46,535 nt of DNA. It comes from Oceanobacillus limi. Its GTDB lineage: Bacteria > Bacillota > Bacilli > Bacillales > Amphibacillaceae. Location of the stretch: positions 14,012 to 60,546 of the forward strand of contig NZ_FOHE01000019.1 of assembly GCF_900111445.1 (NCBI RefSeq), in the 5' to 3' direction. How positions within the stretch are numbered: the stretch's first letter is position 1; each line of letters starts with the position of its first letter. Of the stretch, positions 23,190 through 32,983 are shown one piece after another. The translations under genes were made by a program, and so were the position numbers. The notes under the pieces are model-generated. The model worked only from the letters and a program-made list of their open reading frames with translations, had not been told where the DNA came from and did not search any database.

Positions 23190-24053
23190 CTAAAGATCCG
23201 TCGCCACAACCATCCGATCTTTTCCATTGATATCTTGTAACACCTTGATCGTACATGTTGGGAATTGATCCCTTACTAAGAGCGAAACGGGTTCCCCTTG
23301 TTCATGCCCAATCTCAAATCCGACTACTGCATGTTGATTTATTGCTTTTGGAAGCTGACTAATAATATTCTTATATGCTGCAAGCCCATTTTTTTCTGCA
23401 AACAAAGCCAGATCTGGATCAAATTTTTTAACCGTATCCGATAAAAGTGATTCGTCTTTTCGGTCGATGTACGGTGGATTGGAAACAATGACATCTGCCC
23501 TTTTTTGTTGTTCAATAAAGGGCTGTAAAAAGTCCCCTTGCAGAAACGTAACGTTTGCTCCTAATTGGGAAGCATTTTTATGAGCAACGGTTAATGCTTT
23601 CTCTGAGATATCGGTAGCAAATACCTCCACATCCGGTAGCTCAAGTGCTAAGGTTATCGCAATAATTCCACTCCCGGTGCCGACGTCAACAATTGTTTTG
23701 GACTTGTTTGGAGCACTTTTTGCTAGCTCGATTATATGCTGGACGAGCTCTTCCGTTTCCGGTCTTGGGATTAACACATCCTCATTCACATGGAATTCTC
23801 GACCGTAAAACATTTCTTTTCCAGTAATATGTTGGATGGGTACACCTGTCTCGACATGCCTTTTAATATCAGCTTGAAATTTTTTGATCGTGTCTTTTGG
23901 AACTATTTCTCGCATATTCATATAATATTCATTTTTTGACACACCTAAATGATGCTGCAGTAATAATTCCGCAACTCGCTGTTCTCGATTGTTTTTTTCT
24001 AAAAAAAGAGAAGCCCACTTGAGGACTTCATATTGCTTCGATACATTTTCCAT
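23190..24053 (-). CDS. prmC: Peptide chain release factor N5-glutamine methyltransferase
   Basis: SAM-dependent enzyme that methylates the Gln of the GGQ motif in release factors. The 287-aa protein has an N-terminal helical domain (about 1-80), VDVGTGSGIIA at 122-132 for SAM, and the catalytic NPPY at 192-195. PRPETEELV (97-105) is also typical. The ATG at 24053 begins 1 bp after the prfA stop with GGTGAG overlapping the prfA end, so it is translationally linked to its own substrate gene. Confidence 0.95.
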   Translation of the reverse strand: MENVSKQYEVLKWASLFLEKNNREQRVAELLLQHHLGVSKNEYYMNMREIVPKDTIKKFQADIKRHVETGVPIQHITGKEMFYGREFHVNEDVLIPRPETEELVQHIIELAKSAPNKSKTIVDVGTGSGIIAITLALELPDVEVFATDISEKALTVAHKNASQLGANVTFLQGDFLQPFIEQQKRADVIVSNPPYIDRKDESLLSDTVKKFDPDLALFAEKNGLAAYKNIISQLPKAINQHAVVGFEIGHEQGEPVSLLVRDQFPTCTIKVLQDINGKDRMVVATDL

Positions 24054-24054
24054 G

Positions 24055-25125
24055 TTACTCACCGATCTGTTCAAGTTTTTTCGCTTGTTCTTCCATAATT
24101 AATGAATCAATAATTTCCGCTAACTTTCCTTCCAAAATTTGATCCAACTTTTGTATCGTTAAACCAATTCGATGGTCTGTCACACGGTTTTGCGGGAAGT
24201 TATACGTACGAATACGCTCCGAACGATCACCAGTACCTACTGCAGACTTACGATTTTCATCATACTCTGCTTGCGCCTCTTGCTGGAACTTATCATAAAT
24301 ACGTGCACGAAGGACTTTCATTGCTTTTTCTTTGTTTTTTATTTGTGACTTTTCATCTTGGATCGAAACAACAATACCCGTAGGTTCGTGTGTTAAACGA
24401 ACTGCAGACATCGTTGTATTAACACTTTGTCCCCCAGGCCCGCTGGAAGCAAACGTATCTACACGAATATCTTTTTCATGAATATCAATCTCTACCTCTT
24501 CCGCTTCTGGTAAAACAGCAACCGTTGCCGTTGATGTATGAATCCGGCCCCCAGACTCGGTTTCTGGAACACGCTGAACACGATGTGCACCATTTTCATA
24601 CTTCAACTTAGAATAAGCGCCAGTTCCTTTTATCAAGAAAATGATCTCTTTGTACCCACCAACACCAGTAGAGTTCGCTTCCATTACTTCCGTTTTCCAA
24701 CCTTGACTCTCCGCATAACGGGAGTACATACGATATAAATCCCCAGCAAATAATGCTGCTTCATCACCACCAGCAGCACCGCGGATTTCCATAAATACAT
24801 CTTTATCATCATTCGGATCTTTCGGAAGTAGTAAAATCTTCATTTTCTCTTCTAGATCTGTTTTGCTTTCAGCAAGCTCAGAGATTTCCGCCTTCACCAT
24901 TTCTGCCATCTCTGCATCCAAATCATCTTCTTGCATTTCTTTCGCATCATTTAATTGTTCTGTTACGTCTTTATATTCACGGTAAGCCTGCACGACATCC
25001 TCCAGACCCGCTTGCTCCTTCGAATATTCACGTAGCTTTTTAGTATCACTTATTACTTCCGGATCACTAAGTAATTCATTTAATTTATTATAACGTTCTT
25101 CCAATGATTGTAAACGATCTAACAT
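24055..25125 (-). CDS. prfA: Peptide chain release factor 1
   Basis: Recognises UAA and UAG and triggers peptide release on the ribosome. The 356-aa protein carries GGQ at 231-233 in [10 protein letters not shown] (peptidyl-transferase centre) and the anticodon-like P187-E188-T189 in RVPETESGG, as in bacillar RF1. The ATG at 25125 follows AGAGGTGG and gives the family N-terminus [12 protein letters not shown]. An ATG at 25257 would extend through the promoter and repeat array and is rejected. Confidence 0.97.
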   Translation of the reverse strand: MLDRLQSLEERYNKLNELLSDPEVISDTKKLREYSKEQAGLEDVVQAYREYKDVTEQLNDAKEMQEDDLDAEMAEMVKAEISELAESKTDLEEKMKILLLPKDPNDDKDVFMEIRGAAGGDEAALFAGDLYRMYSRYAESQGWKTEVMEANSTGVGGYKEIIFLIKGTGAYSKLKYENGAHRVQRVPETESGGRIHTSTATVAVLPEAEEVEIDIHEKDIRVDTFASSGPGGQSVNTTMSAVRLTHEPTGIVVSIQDEKSQIKNKEKAMKVLRARIYDKFQQEAQAEYDENRKSAVGTGDRSERIRTYNFPQNRVTDHRIGLTIQKLDQILEGKLAEIIDSLIMEEQAKKLEQIGE

Positions 25126-25156
25126 CACGGCCACCTCTTTCTCGATTAACAGTATA

Positions 25157-25185
25157 ATTATAGTATACTCCAGGTGCAAGGTCAA
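25157..25185 (-). promoter_or_regulatory. Strong sigma-A promoter of prfA-prmC
   Basis: Minus-strand TTGACC (25180-25185), 17-bp spacer, perfect TATAAT (25157-25162), 32 bp upstream of the prfA ATG. The repeat array begins about 25 bp further upstream. Confidence 0.8.
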
Positions 25186-25207
25186 AATTCTAGGGGGGTT
25201 AGGGGGA

Positions 25208-25317
25208 TTTGAGCGTTTTTTTGATTTTATGAGCTTTTCCATGTCGAATATGAGCATATCTTGAGAATTATGAGCTTAACCTCCCTATTTATGAGCGAAA
25301 ACTAGGATTTATGAGCT
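25208..25317 (+). repeat. Phased TATGAGC array 1
   Basis: TGAGC begins at 25210, 25230, 25251, 25271, 25292 and 25312: steps 20, 21, 20, 21, 20. Units followed by a purine (TGAGCG/A) precede a 20-bp step; units reading TGAGCT precede a 21-bp step, so the super-period is 41 bp. Spacers differ. The last two units overlap the 3' end of the NERD gene and supply its stop codon. Confidence 0.8.
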
Positions 25318-26346
25318 TTTTCATATTTTGCCTCTGCCTCTGTTTCTGGCTGTTGACTATTTCCTCCGATATAGAATCCAATAATGAACTTTCAAGTAAG
25401 TAAAAAGATCCTTTTCCTTTCCCTATCATCTGGCAGTCAGCAAGCTGTATTAATCTTTTTACAATGTGCCGAGATTCCATATTTAAAAAGAAGCGCGCCT
25501 CCTTGTTTGTTATTCGGTTACCAAATAGCAATTTGTAATCAATTAACGAATTTAAATAGGCGTTACTAGAAGAATAACGGCAGGAATCACAATACCATTT
25601 CTGTCTCCTGTATAGCATTGGTATACGAAAACAGTTTGGACATTGTACACCGGTAATTGTATCTTGAGATGAAAAATGATATTGCTTTTGGATATTTATC
25701 ACTTTGGGGGTGTGGGCTAGGATTAACTGGTTGGAGATTTGTAAAAGTTGACTTACTTCTTGAAGTTTTCCTGTGTGGCTATTATCTAGTTTCTTAATTT
25801 CCAAATACAATTGATTACTATAAATTACTTTACGAGGAACGCTTTCGTTTGATGAGGACGGTTTAATTATTGTAGAGGGGAAACTAATGACAACAAAATA
25901 TTCAATCGGTATATCGCTAAGCCTTTGTTATTTAGCCATCTTTGAAGTCGATAACGTTGCATCTTAGCTTGCACAATAGGATTTTGAAACCCTTCTTCTT
26001 TAGCATCATCATCAATTCGTGTAACTTGACCATTACGATTAAACAATAATGTTCCATACCAATTTTTCGCTTCTAAAATAAGTAGATATCGTTCACTTAA
26101 AACAAGTGTATCAATTTGAAAGTACCCATTATTATCAGGTATTCTCAAATTATGTAAAATAAAGTATTTACCTTCTTCTAAAAATCCTAATGGATATTTC
26201 AACGCCTCCTCTCCCTTTACTTCCGCAAGTTTTACCTTCAGATCTGTTTGTACGCCCTCTTTCATCGTATGATTGCTGGAAATTCTACTATCTAGGACCT
26301 GTAGCTGTAATAGTTCTAGTGTTTTTTCATGGGGCTTTAATTCCAT
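25289..26346 (-). pseudogene. Frameshifted NERD-domain (nuclease-related) gene
   Basis: Two minus-strand reading frames, 26346-25867 and on to 25289, join as one protein of about 352 aa. The first part has the NERD core FQIDTLVLSERYLLILEAKNWYG, a restriction-nuclease-like D...E-A-K pattern. After NNKGLA the frame fails; one base further the proper sequence continues as DIPIEYFVVISFPST and runs into the second part, which has a four-Cys zinc ribbon (CPNC...CDSC). The change is a net single-base loss near 25911-25922. NERD proteins are otherwise of uncertain function. It is flanked on both sides by TATGAGC arrays. A sequencing error is the alternative to true inactivation. Confidence 0.8.
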
Positions 26347-26419
26347 GACTCAACCTCCTTCGTCTAATTACATATCTATTCGACCTGCATGCTTCAATCT
26401 CCTTTTATTACAAACTATT

Positions 26420-26535
26420 TTTTATGATCATTTATTACCTGTTTATGATTGATTTCTTGTCGAATATGAGCGAATAATATATTTTATGAGCGCATCGGAC
26501 ACTCTTTTGAGCTAAAAAAAGAATTTATGATTCTC
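26420..26535 (+). repeat. Phased TATGAGC array 2
   Basis: TGA-type units begin at 26425 (TGATC), 26446 (TGATT), 26467, 26487 and 26508 (TGAGC), and 26528 (TGATT): steps 21, 21, 20, 21, 20. GTCGAATATGAGC is shared with array 1. The outer units are degenerate. It lies upstream of the NERD gene in the same orientation as array 1. Confidence 0.65.
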
Positions 26536-26594
26536 TCTAAACTCCCGCGCATAAATCTCGCTCCTCATCCCATCGCCAACCCGCTCCCATAAAA

Positions 26595-26618
26595 AAAAGC
26601 ACCCCACCGGATGCTTTT
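26595..26618 (-). terminator. Terminator of tdk
   Basis: Stem AAAAGCA / TGCTTTT with a partly paired CC/GG interior, followed on the minus strand by a T run. It begins 13 bp after the tdk stop. Confidence 0.85.
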
Positions 26619-26631
26619 CCCACAATCACAA

Positions 26632-27252
26632 CTATTTCGTTGCTTTTATTAAACTTTTGACAATATGGTTTACTGGTTTATTGGGTACTTCGTGATGGTG
26701 GCGGCATCTTGGCTCATAGGATTCAGATGCACCTACTTGGATGATTGGATCATCATAGTTGGCAGGTTGTCCATTTATAAGTCGCTGTGTACGACTTGCT
26801 GGAGATCCACATACCGGACAGATTGCATTTAGCTTTGTAACAGATTCCGATAATGCCATTAATTTGGGCATTGGGCCAAACGGTTCCCCACGAAAATCTG
26901 TATCAAGACCTGCAACGATTACCCGAATACCTTGGTTTGCCAATTCATCTGCAACCTCTACAATATTCTCATCAAAAAACTGCACTTCATCGATTCCAAC
27001 AATGTCAATGTCACCTGTTATATGATCGAGAATTTCATCCGAACTCTTCACTGGCCGTGCCATTGTAGACGTTCCATTATGTGAAACAACTGCTTCATCA
27101 TCATAACGATTATCAATAGCAGGTTTAAATACGCGGACTGTTAAATTGCCATAGGTTGCACGACGAACTCTGCGGATTAATTCTTCAGACTTCCCAGAAA
27201 ACATACTTCCACAGATCACTTCAACCCAACCACTTTGTTTCATTACGTACAT
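26632..27252 (-). CDS. tdk: Thymidine kinase
   Basis: Salvage enzyme phosphorylating thymidine with ATP. The 206-aa protein is the type II TK1-like form: Walker A G15-S22 (GSMFSGKS), the DEVQFF catalytic segment with Glu as base, and a zinc site formed by ICPVCG and, near the C-terminus, CRHHH. The ATG at 27252 has GGGAG about 10 nt upstream; an ATG three codons in is possible. It lies between rpmE and the NERD gene, as tdk does next to rpmE-rho in B. subtilis. Confidence 0.95.
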   Translation of the reverse strand: MYVMKQSGWVEVICGSMFSGKSEELIRRVRRATYGNLTVRVFKPAIDNRYDDEAVVSHNGTSTMARPVKSSDEILDHITGDIDIVGIDEVQFFDENIVEVADELANQGIRVIVAGLDTDFRGEPFGPMPKLMALSESVTKLNAICPVCGSPASRTQRLINGQPANYDDPIIQVGASESYEPRCRHHHEVPNKPVNHIVKSLIKATK

Positions 27253-27390
27253 GAAATGGGATCTCCCTTCTACTTATGTAAAATTAAGTTTATCACGAAA
27301 TCATACATTAATTTATAAAAGCATTTGCGAATAAAATTATATAAAAACACGGTAAAGAAGACTCACCATGTAAATGTCCATTTGAAAGTA

Positions 27391-27428
27391 AAAAAACAGG
27401 CAAAGTATAGACAATTTGCCTGTTTTTT
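27391..27428 (-). terminator. Terminator of rpmE
   Basis: A perfect 14-bp stem, AAAAAACAGGCAAA (27391-27404) with TTTGCCTGTTTTTT (27415-27428). It is U-rich on either strand and so may act in both directions. Confidence 0.92.
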
Positions 27429-27457
27429 TATGAATCAGGTTGTCCACTGACAACCTC

Positions 27458-27703
27458 TTATTGCATATTATATTTCTTCTTGAATCGATCTACACGTCCG
27501 CCAACTTTGTCAGCTTTTTGCTTACCAGTGTAGAATGGATGAGATTCAGAACTAATTTCAACACGGATCAATGGGTATGTGTTACCATCTTCCCACTCGA
27601 TTGTTTCCTCAGATTCAAGTGTTGAACCAGTCAAGAATTTGTAATCAGAGCTTGTATCTAGAAATACAACCTTCTTGTATTCTGGATGAATGTCCTTTTT
27701 CAT
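27458..27703 (-). CDS. rpmE2: 50S ribosomal protein L31, type B (zinc-free form)
   Basis: Large-subunit protein L31, 81 aa. It lacks the CxxC pairs of the zinc-binding type A protein: no cysteine is present at all. The sequence [27 protein letters not shown] and the C-terminal [26 protein letters not shown] match the type B (RpmE2/YtiA) family. In B. subtilis the gene at this rho-tdk position encodes the type A form, while type B lies elsewhere under Zur control. GGAG precedes the ATG. No Zur-type operator was recognised upstream. Confidence 0.93.
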   Translation of the reverse strand: MKKDIHPEYKKVVFLDTSSDYKFLTGSTLESEETIEWEDGNTYPLIRVEISSESHPFYTGKQKADKVGGRVDRFKKKYNMQ

Positions 27704-27798
27704 GTCTTTCCACTCCTTTTTGCCCTGAGTCCCTTGGAAACAGAGTTTATTTTAAGAGCCGTCATAGGTGTTATACCTTAGCTTAACTCACTTTAAAA

Positions 27799-27827
27799 AT
27801 TATAACAGTGTCGGCTCTTGTTTGCAA
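27799..27827 (-). promoter_or_regulatory. Predicted sigma-A promoter of rpmE
   Basis: Minus-strand TTGCAA (27822-27827), 17-bp spacer, perfect TATAAT (27799-27804), 96 bp upstream of the ATG. An 8-bp inverted repeat AAGAGCCG/CGGCTCTT (27754-27761, 27812-27819) has one arm in the promoter spacer. Confidence 0.7.
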
Positions 27828-27875
27828 TAGTCTAGCAGTATATTTCAGCCTAATAATGGTTACCAGTTGATAACA

Positions 27876-29156
27876 TTATTTAGTAATACCTTTCCGCTTC
27901 ATTTCTTCATCCATCTTATGAAGAAATTCTTCATTGGAACTAGATGTTTTTAGCTTACGTAAGAAACGCTCTAAGAAATCATGGGAATCCTGCATCGTTT
28001 TGCGGATTGCCCACATTTTATCCAAATGCCCTTTATCTACTAGCAACTCTTCTTTTCGCGTACTAGAACGTAGAATATCAATCGCAGGGAAGATACGGCG
28101 TTGTGCCAAATTACGATCAAGATGCAGTTCCATGTTACCTGTACCTTTAAATTCCTCGTAAATAACATCATCCATTCTCGATCCTGTTTCCACAAGCGCT
28201 GTTGCTAGAATGGTAAAACTTCCACCTTCTTCAATGTTTCTCGCCGCACCAAAGAATCGTTTTGGACGGTGAAATGCTGCAGGGTCGATCCCTCCAGACA
28301 ATGTGCGCCCACTTGGTGGAATAACAAGGTTGTATGCACGCGCTAAACGTGTGATACTGTCCATTAACACGATGACATCACGTTTATGCTCTACTAAACG
28401 CATTGCTCTTTCTAATACCAATTCCGATACTTTGATATGACTTTCTGGCACTTCATCAAATGTTGAGGATACTACATCAACATCAGGGTGTACAGACCGC
28501 TCTATGTCGGTTACTTCCTCTGGTCGCTCATCAACTAATAAGATGATTAGCTTGGCATCCGGGTGATTTTTCGAAATGCTGTTTGCAATTTGCTTCAAAA
28601 GCATTGTTTTACCGGCTTTTGGTGGGGCAACGATTAGACCACGTTGTCCAAACCCAACAGGGGTCATCAAATCCATGATACGGGTAGAAAGACTATTTTG
28701 TTTTGTCTCTAGCTTCATTAGACGATCCGGGTATAGCGCCGTTAGGGCAGGAAAGTGAACTCGCTCCTTAGAAGTTTCTGGATCATCTCCATTAACAGCG
28801 TCTACATGTAATAATCCATAATATCGTTCATTCTCTTTTGGAGGTCGCACCTTTCCAGATACTTTATCCCCGTTACGTAAGTCAAAGCGACGAATTTGTG
28901 ATGCAGAAATATAAATATCTTCAGCACTTGGAGAATAATTGATCGGTCGTAAAAAACCAAATCCCTCAGAAGGAATGATTTCTAATACACCATCCATAAA
29001 TAAGAATCCATCTTTTTCTGCTTGTGCCTTTAAAATCGCAAAAATCAATTCTTTCTTCGTTAATTTTGCATAATAGGAGACTTTATATTCACGCGCCAAC
29101 GCATAAATTTCTTTTAATGTTAATGTTTCTAATTTTGAAATTGTTAGTTCTGCCAT
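27876..29156 (-). CDS. rho: Transcription termination factor Rho
   Basis: Hexameric RNA-dependent ATPase that ends transcription. The 426-aa protein has an N-terminal helical domain (about 1-45), the cold-shock-like RNA-binding fold with GFGFLRP (65-71), and the ATPase domain with Walker A PPKAGKT (178-184), Walker [11 protein letters not shown] and the R-loop region. No large insertion is present. The ATG at 29156 ([10 protein letters not shown]) is chosen over an ATG three codons upstream because of the GGCGTGGTG ribosome site. rpmE follows, as in B. subtilis. Confidence 0.97.
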   Translation of the reverse strand: MAELTISKLETLTLKEIYALAREYKVSYYAKLTKKELIFAILKAQAEKDGFLFMDGVLEIIPSEGFGFLRPINYSPSAEDIYISASQIRRFDLRNGDKVSGKVRPPKENERYYGLLHVDAVNGDDPETSKERVHFPALTALYPDRLMKLETKQNSLSTRIMDLMTPVGFGQRGLIVAPPKAGKTMLLKQIANSISKNHPDAKLIILLVDERPEEVTDIERSVHPDVDVVSSTFDEVPESHIKVSELVLERAMRLVEHKRDVIVLMDSITRLARAYNLVIPPSGRTLSGGIDPAAFHRPKRFFGAARNIEEGGSFTILATALVETGSRMDDVIYEEFKGTGNMELHLDRNLAQRRIFPAIDILRSSTRKEELLVDKGHLDKMWAIRKTMQDSHDFLERFLRKLKTSSSNEEFLHKMDEEMKRKGITK

Positions 29157-29530
29157 AATCACCACGCCTATTCTTTTTTACATATTTACTATTTTGATAG
29201 AGTATTTTATATTTTTCATCATGATCGAATTGTTGAATTATTGAAAAGAAAGAAAAAATACATTCTCCTTAATTGCTACTCGGATCATAATGGATGAGAT
29301 TCTCGCTTCATGATTGGTAGTATTATCTATTGAAGAAATGAAGGTTTTAGAAGATAGAATAGAAGTTTTAGGTACAATACGAATAACGTACGCATATTTT
29401 TTCTATGTATTAAAATAATAACCACTCAATAGATATATTAAACATATACAATATTACCCGTTTTACTAGTAAGATTCAATACCTTTTTAAACGAATGATG
29501 GAAGTCCTGGAGTTTTCTTTCATAAAGGGG
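29157..29530. other. Noncoding gap between glpX and rho
   Basis: AT-rich stretch that should hold the rho leader and promoter; Rho is autoregulated in B. subtilis. I see no convincing gene, repeat or clear promoter pair. Confidence 0.4.
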
Positions 29531-29560
29531 GATAAGGGACATTTAAAAATGCCCCTTATC
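29531..29560 (-). terminator. Terminator of glpX
   Basis: A long stem GATAAGGGaCATTT / AAATGcCCCTTATC with one mismatch and a 2-nt apex, followed by CCCCCTTTATG on the minus strand. It starts 9 bp after the glpX stop. Confidence 0.75.
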
Positions 29561-29568
29561 GTATGTTT

Positions 29569-30543
29569 TTAAGGCTCTATGACTAAGTTTGGTTTCTTTT
29601 GTAAGCTATGTTTTCCGTCTATAAATCTTACCGTTCCGCTTTTAGCACGCATAACTACCGTTTGTGTTGTTGCGTTAGTACCTTTAAACTGAACACCTTT
29701 TAGCAATTCACCATCGGTTACACCAGTTGCTGCAAAGATGGCATCATCTCCGCCACAAAAATCATCCATATAAAAAACTCTATTTGTATCGGAAATGCCC
29801 ATTGCTTCACAACGAATTCGTTCTTCTTCATTTGAAGGAACAAGTTGACCTTGCATTTCACCACCGAGGCATTTTAACGCTACAGCTCCCAAAACACCCT
29901 CTGGTGCACCACCAATGCCAAATAAAATGTCGACACCTGTATCATCAAAAGCTGTATTAATTGCTGCAGCAACATCACCATCTGGTATTAGTTTAATACG
30001 TGCTCCTGCTTCACGGATTTCATCAATTAACTCTTGATGGCGCGGCCGATCCAATACGACTGCCACCAAATCTTCTATGTTCTTATGTTTGGCTTGTGCA
30101 ACTGCTCGTAAATTATCGCTAATTGGAGCGTTTATATCAATCTTACCTACCGCTTCTGGTCCAACAGCTATTTTTTTCATGTACATATCTGGAGCATGTA
30201 GTAATTTGCCTTGATCCGCAATTGCTATTACTGCAAGAGCGTTCCATGTGCCTTGAGCAACAATTCTTGTTCCTTCTAACGGATCAACAGCGATATCGAC
30301 TAATGGACCAGAACCAGTACCAAGCTCTTCACCAATGTAGAGCATCGGCGCTTCATCCATTTCCCCTTCGCCAATTACAACCTTACCTTGCATTGGAATT
30401 GTGTCGAATACATCACGCATGGCTGAGGTAGCCGCATCATCGGCTTCTTCCTTTTTCCCTAGCCCCATCCAGCGTGCAGAGGATAAAGCAGCCGCCTCTG
30501 TTACACGAACGATTTCCATTGTTAAGCTTCTTTCCATATCCAT
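29569..30543 (-). CDS. glpX: Class II fructose-1,6-bisphosphatase
   Basis: Gluconeogenic phosphatase (GlpX type) making fructose 6-phosphate. The 324-aa protein has the family segments [15 protein letters not shown] (metal site), [17 protein letters not shown] and [26 protein letters not shown]. Two ATGs two codons apart (30543 and 30537) follow GGGAGAGGG and cannot be separated. It corresponds to ywjI of B. subtilis, which lies between murAB and rho. It shares the window with fbaA, making both directions of the fructose bisphosphate step. Confidence 0.94.
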   Translation of the reverse strand: MDMERSLTMEIVRVTEAAALSSARWMGLGKKEEADDAATSAMRDVFDTIPMQGKVVIGEGEMDEAPMLYIGEELGTGSGPLVDIAVDPLEGTRIVAQGTWNALAVIAIADQGKLLHAPDMYMKKIAVGPEAVGKIDINAPISDNLRAVAQAKHKNIEDLVAVVLDRPRHQELIDEIREAGARIKLIPDGDVAAAINTAFDDTGVDILFGIGGAPEGVLGAVALKCLGGEMQGQLVPSNEEERIRCEAMGISDTNRVFYMDDFCGGDDAIFAATGVTDGELLKGVQFKGTNATTQTVVMRAKSGTVRFIDGKHSLQKKPNLVIEP

Positions 30544-30670
30544 TCCCTCTCCCTTTTAGCTGTTCATAAAGGTCGGTAAATCCCACTTTTTGAACAGAAT
30601 TTTAAAAAATAACCTCATCCCAAGAGAATTATATTTTAAAAAGTGAAGGGAATTGCAACAATGCTATCGT

Positions 30671-31960
30671 CTATGAATTTTGATATTGAATGATCTCTTC
30701 TTCACTCATATCTTCTCGCCATACTTTTGCACCTAGGCTATTTAACTTCTCTGTCATGTTTTCATAACCTCGATCAATATGGTCGAGACCAGTAATTTCC
30801 GTTATCCCATTGGCCATTAACCCTGCTATTACCAAAGCTGCTCCTGCTCGTAAATCGCTCGCTTTGACTCGAGCACCTTCTAGCTGGGTTGGACCAGAGA
30901 CAATTACAGAACCACCTTCAACCTTTATTATAGCATTCATACGGCGCAATTCGTCAATATGCTTGAGTCGTGCTGAATAGATCGTATCGGTAATGATACC
31001 TGTATTATGTGCTTTTGTCATTAATGTGGTAAACGGTTGTTGGAGATCTGTCGGAAAGCCTGGATATACTAATGTTTTTATATCCACACTCTTTAGTGGG
31101 TTTCGTGGTGCAATGAGTAGCTGTTCGTCGCTGTCTTCTATGGTGACACCCATCTCTCTTAATTTTGCTAGAATGGACTCTAAATGCTGTGGAATCACGT
31201 TATCGATCACAACTTCATTCCCAGCTGCAGCCGCTGCAATGGCATAGGTACCTGCTTCAATCCGATCTGGGATTATGGTATGGCGACATCCATGTAGAGA
31301 AGGTACACCTTCGATTCGTATAACATCTGTCCCTACACCTTTAATCTTCGCTCCCATATTGGTTAACAAGGTCGCTACATCGATAATTTCCGGTTCTTTC
31401 GCTGCATTTTCAATGATTGTTTTTCCTTTGGCTTTCACAGCTGCAAGCATAATATTGATTGTTGCGCCTACACTAACTACGTCGAGGTAAATTCTTGCGC
31501 CTCTAAGCTCATTTGCCCTTAGGTAGATGGCACCCTGCTCATTCGTTACTTCAGCCCCTAATGCTTCAAAGCCTTTAATATGCTGATCAATGGGACGCGG
31601 ACCTAAGAAACAGCCCCCAGGCAACCCGATAACCGCCTTGTTGAATTTACCAAGCATAGCACCCATAAAATAATACGATGCTCGTAGCTTTTTAACTTTT
31701 CCGTTCGGCAATGGCATCGATATCATATTCGCGGGATTAATATGAACGGTTTGATCCGGTCCCCACGAAACATCTCCACCAATTTCTTCTAACAATCCTC
31801 CCAGTGTATCGACATCTGAGATATTTGGTAGTCCTTCAATTGTTACTTGTGAATCTGCTAAAATTGCGGCCGGTAATAACGCAACAGCACTGTTCTTCGC
31901 ACCGCTGATACGCACTTTTCCGTTTAATGTTCTTCCGCCTTCTACTATCATTTTCTGCAT
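30671..31960 (-). CDS. murZ: UDP-N-acetylglucosamine 1-carboxyvinyltransferase, second paralogue
   Basis: Same reaction as murA. The 429-aa protein keeps the active-site Cys (C117 in [11 protein letters not shown]) and GAKNSAVAL with K22 and N23, so it should be active and fosfomycin-sensitive. It differs clearly from the paralogue at 0.2 kb in the loop after Cys ([13 protein letters not shown]) and in its C-terminus ([12 protein letters not shown]). GTGGGG lies about 9 nt before the ATG. Position between the transaldolase-like gene and glpX matches murAB (murZ) of B. subtilis, where it is dispensable. Confidence 0.95.
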   Translation of the reverse strand: MQKMIVEGGRTLNGKVRISGAKNSAVALLPAAILADSQVTIEGLPNISDVDTLGGLLEEIGGDVSWGPDQTVHINPANMISMPLPNGKVKKLRASYYFMGAMLGKFNKAVIGLPGGCFLGPRPIDQHIKGFEALGAEVTNEQGAIYLRANELRGARIYLDVVSVGATINIMLAAVKAKGKTIIENAAKEPEIIDVATLLTNMGAKIKGVGTDVIRIEGVPSLHGCRHTIIPDRIEAGTYAIAAAAAGNEVVIDNVIPQHLESILAKLREMGVTIEDSDEQLLIAPRNPLKSVDIKTLVYPGFPTDLQQPFTTLMTKAHNTGIITDTIYSARLKHIDELRRMNAIIKVEGGSVIVSGPTQLEGARVKASDLRAGAALVIAGLMANGITEITGLDHIDRGYENMTEKLNSLGAKVWREDMSEEEIIQYQNS

Positions 31961-32099
31961 ATCAAAACCCCACTTTTAGAGGCATCAAATTCATGATTTG
32001 ATCTCTCTTTTTTTGAGTTTTATGTTGATTAGGCTGAATGGTATTTTATGCACCACCCAGCCTATTTGTTCATCTGCTTGCACCTTATTTGTGGGCGAA

Positions 32100-32280
32100 T
32101 ACGCCGCTTTTCGGATGCTTCAGCTTTTGTTATTCTAGCTTCAGCATCCAGCGTCTAGTGGACTTCCTTCATCTCCGTACAATAAGTCAACATCTTCCGC
32201 TACGCTCCAGTGTTTCCTTTATCTCCTTCGATTCAGTCCACTCCTTACGCCGCTTTTCGGATGCTTCAGCTTTTGTTATT
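32100..32280. repeat. Element bounded by 35-bp direct repeats
   Basis: Identical 35-bp sequences occupy 32100-32134 and 32246-32280. Between them an 8-bp inverted repeat, AGTGGACT (32157-32164) and AGTCCACT (32235-32242), encloses a non-coding core containing CTCCGTACAATAAG and CTTCCGCTACGCTCC. No transposase or ORF is present. The layout suggests a non-autonomous repeat or a deletion-prone duplication between murZ and the transaldolase-like gene. Confidence 0.7.
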
Positions 32281-32309
32281 ATTCTTGACGCTTCTTCTGT
32301 TTTTCATGC

Positions 32310-32954
32310 TTAACTATTTTGTTTATTCCAATCAGCAAGGAATTTCTCAATACCTTGATCTGTTAATGGGTGTTTTACAAGTTGTCCGAGCACGTTGTAA
32401 GGAACGGTTGCAATGTTCGCTCCGTTTCGCGCTGCTTCTATAACATGTAATGGATGTCTGATCGATGCTGCAATAATCTCCGTTTTAATATCATGACGAT
32501 CAAAAATTTCAGAAATGGTAGCTATTAACTCCATTCCATCATGACCAATATCATCCAAGCGTCCTAAAAATGGTGAAACATATGTAGCACCTGCTCGCGC
32601 TGCAAGTAGAGCTTGGTTAGCATTAAATATCAATGTGACATTTGTTTTTATATTAAGGTCACTAAATGCTTTTACAGCTTTTAAGCCTTCTAAGGTCATT
32701 GGTACTTTTACCGTAATGTTTGGAGCGATTGCTGCAAGGTCTTTCCCTTCCGCAATCATACCTGCTGCATCTTCAGCAATCACTTCTGCACTTACAGAAC
32801 CAGATACTTCTGCCGTAATTTCTCTTAATCGCTCATGAAATGATACTCCTTCTTTTGCAACAAGACTTGGATTCGTCGTAACTCCTGCTAAAATCCCAAG
32901 CTCATTTGCGGAACGAATATCATCAATGTTCGCTGTGTCTACGAAAAATTTCAT
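32310..32954 (-). CDS. Transaldolase-family protein (fructose-6-phosphate aldolase/transaldolase)
   Basis: Small TIM-barrel aldolase, 214 aa, of the short transaldolase/FSA group (YwjH in B. subtilis). The Schiff-base lysine is K83 in NITVKVPMT, and [19 protein letters not shown] and [26 protein letters not shown] are intact. Substrate cannot be settled by sequence reading: transaldolase of the pentose phosphate pathway is likelier than fructose-6-phosphate cleavage in bacilli. GGTGGGG precedes the ATG. It follows fbaA by 29 bp and is probably co-transcribed. Confidence 0.92.
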   Translation of the reverse strand: MKFFVDTANIDDIRSANELGILAGVTTNPSLVAKEGVSFHERLREITAEVSGSVSAEVIAEDAAGMIAEGKDLAAIAPNITVKVPMTLEGLKAVKAFSDLNIKTNVTLIFNANQALLAARAGATYVSPFLGRLDDIGHDGMELIATISEIFDRHDIKTEIIAASIRHPLHVIEAARNGANIATVPYNVLGQLVKHPLTDQGIEKFLADWNKQNS

Positions 32955-32983
32955 AAAACGATCCCCACCCTATTTTAGATTAA

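Noticed and set aside
25126-25257. N-terminal extension of prfA
   Set aside because: The extra 44 codons cross a near-consensus promoter and the TATGAGC array; the ATG at 25125 has a good ribosome site and the family N-terminus.
27754-27819. L31 leader RNA stem AAGAGCCG/CGGCTCTT
   Set aside because: One arm lies within the predicted promoter spacer, upstream of the expected transcript start, so the two arms would not both be in the RNA.
29320-29425. Short plus-strand frame beginning at TTG in the rho-glpX gap
   Set aside because: Only about 34 codons, on the opposite strand to all genes, with a poor ribosome site.
31985-32011. Plus-strand terminator (TCAAAT/ATTTGA followed by T run)
   Set aside because: No plus-strand gene precedes it, the stem is short and AT-only, and the T run is displaced.
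32038-32443. Plus-strand frames across the 35-bp repeats
   Set aside because: They run through the direct repeats and the 3' end of the transaldolase-like gene with no ribosome site; repetition explains the open frames.
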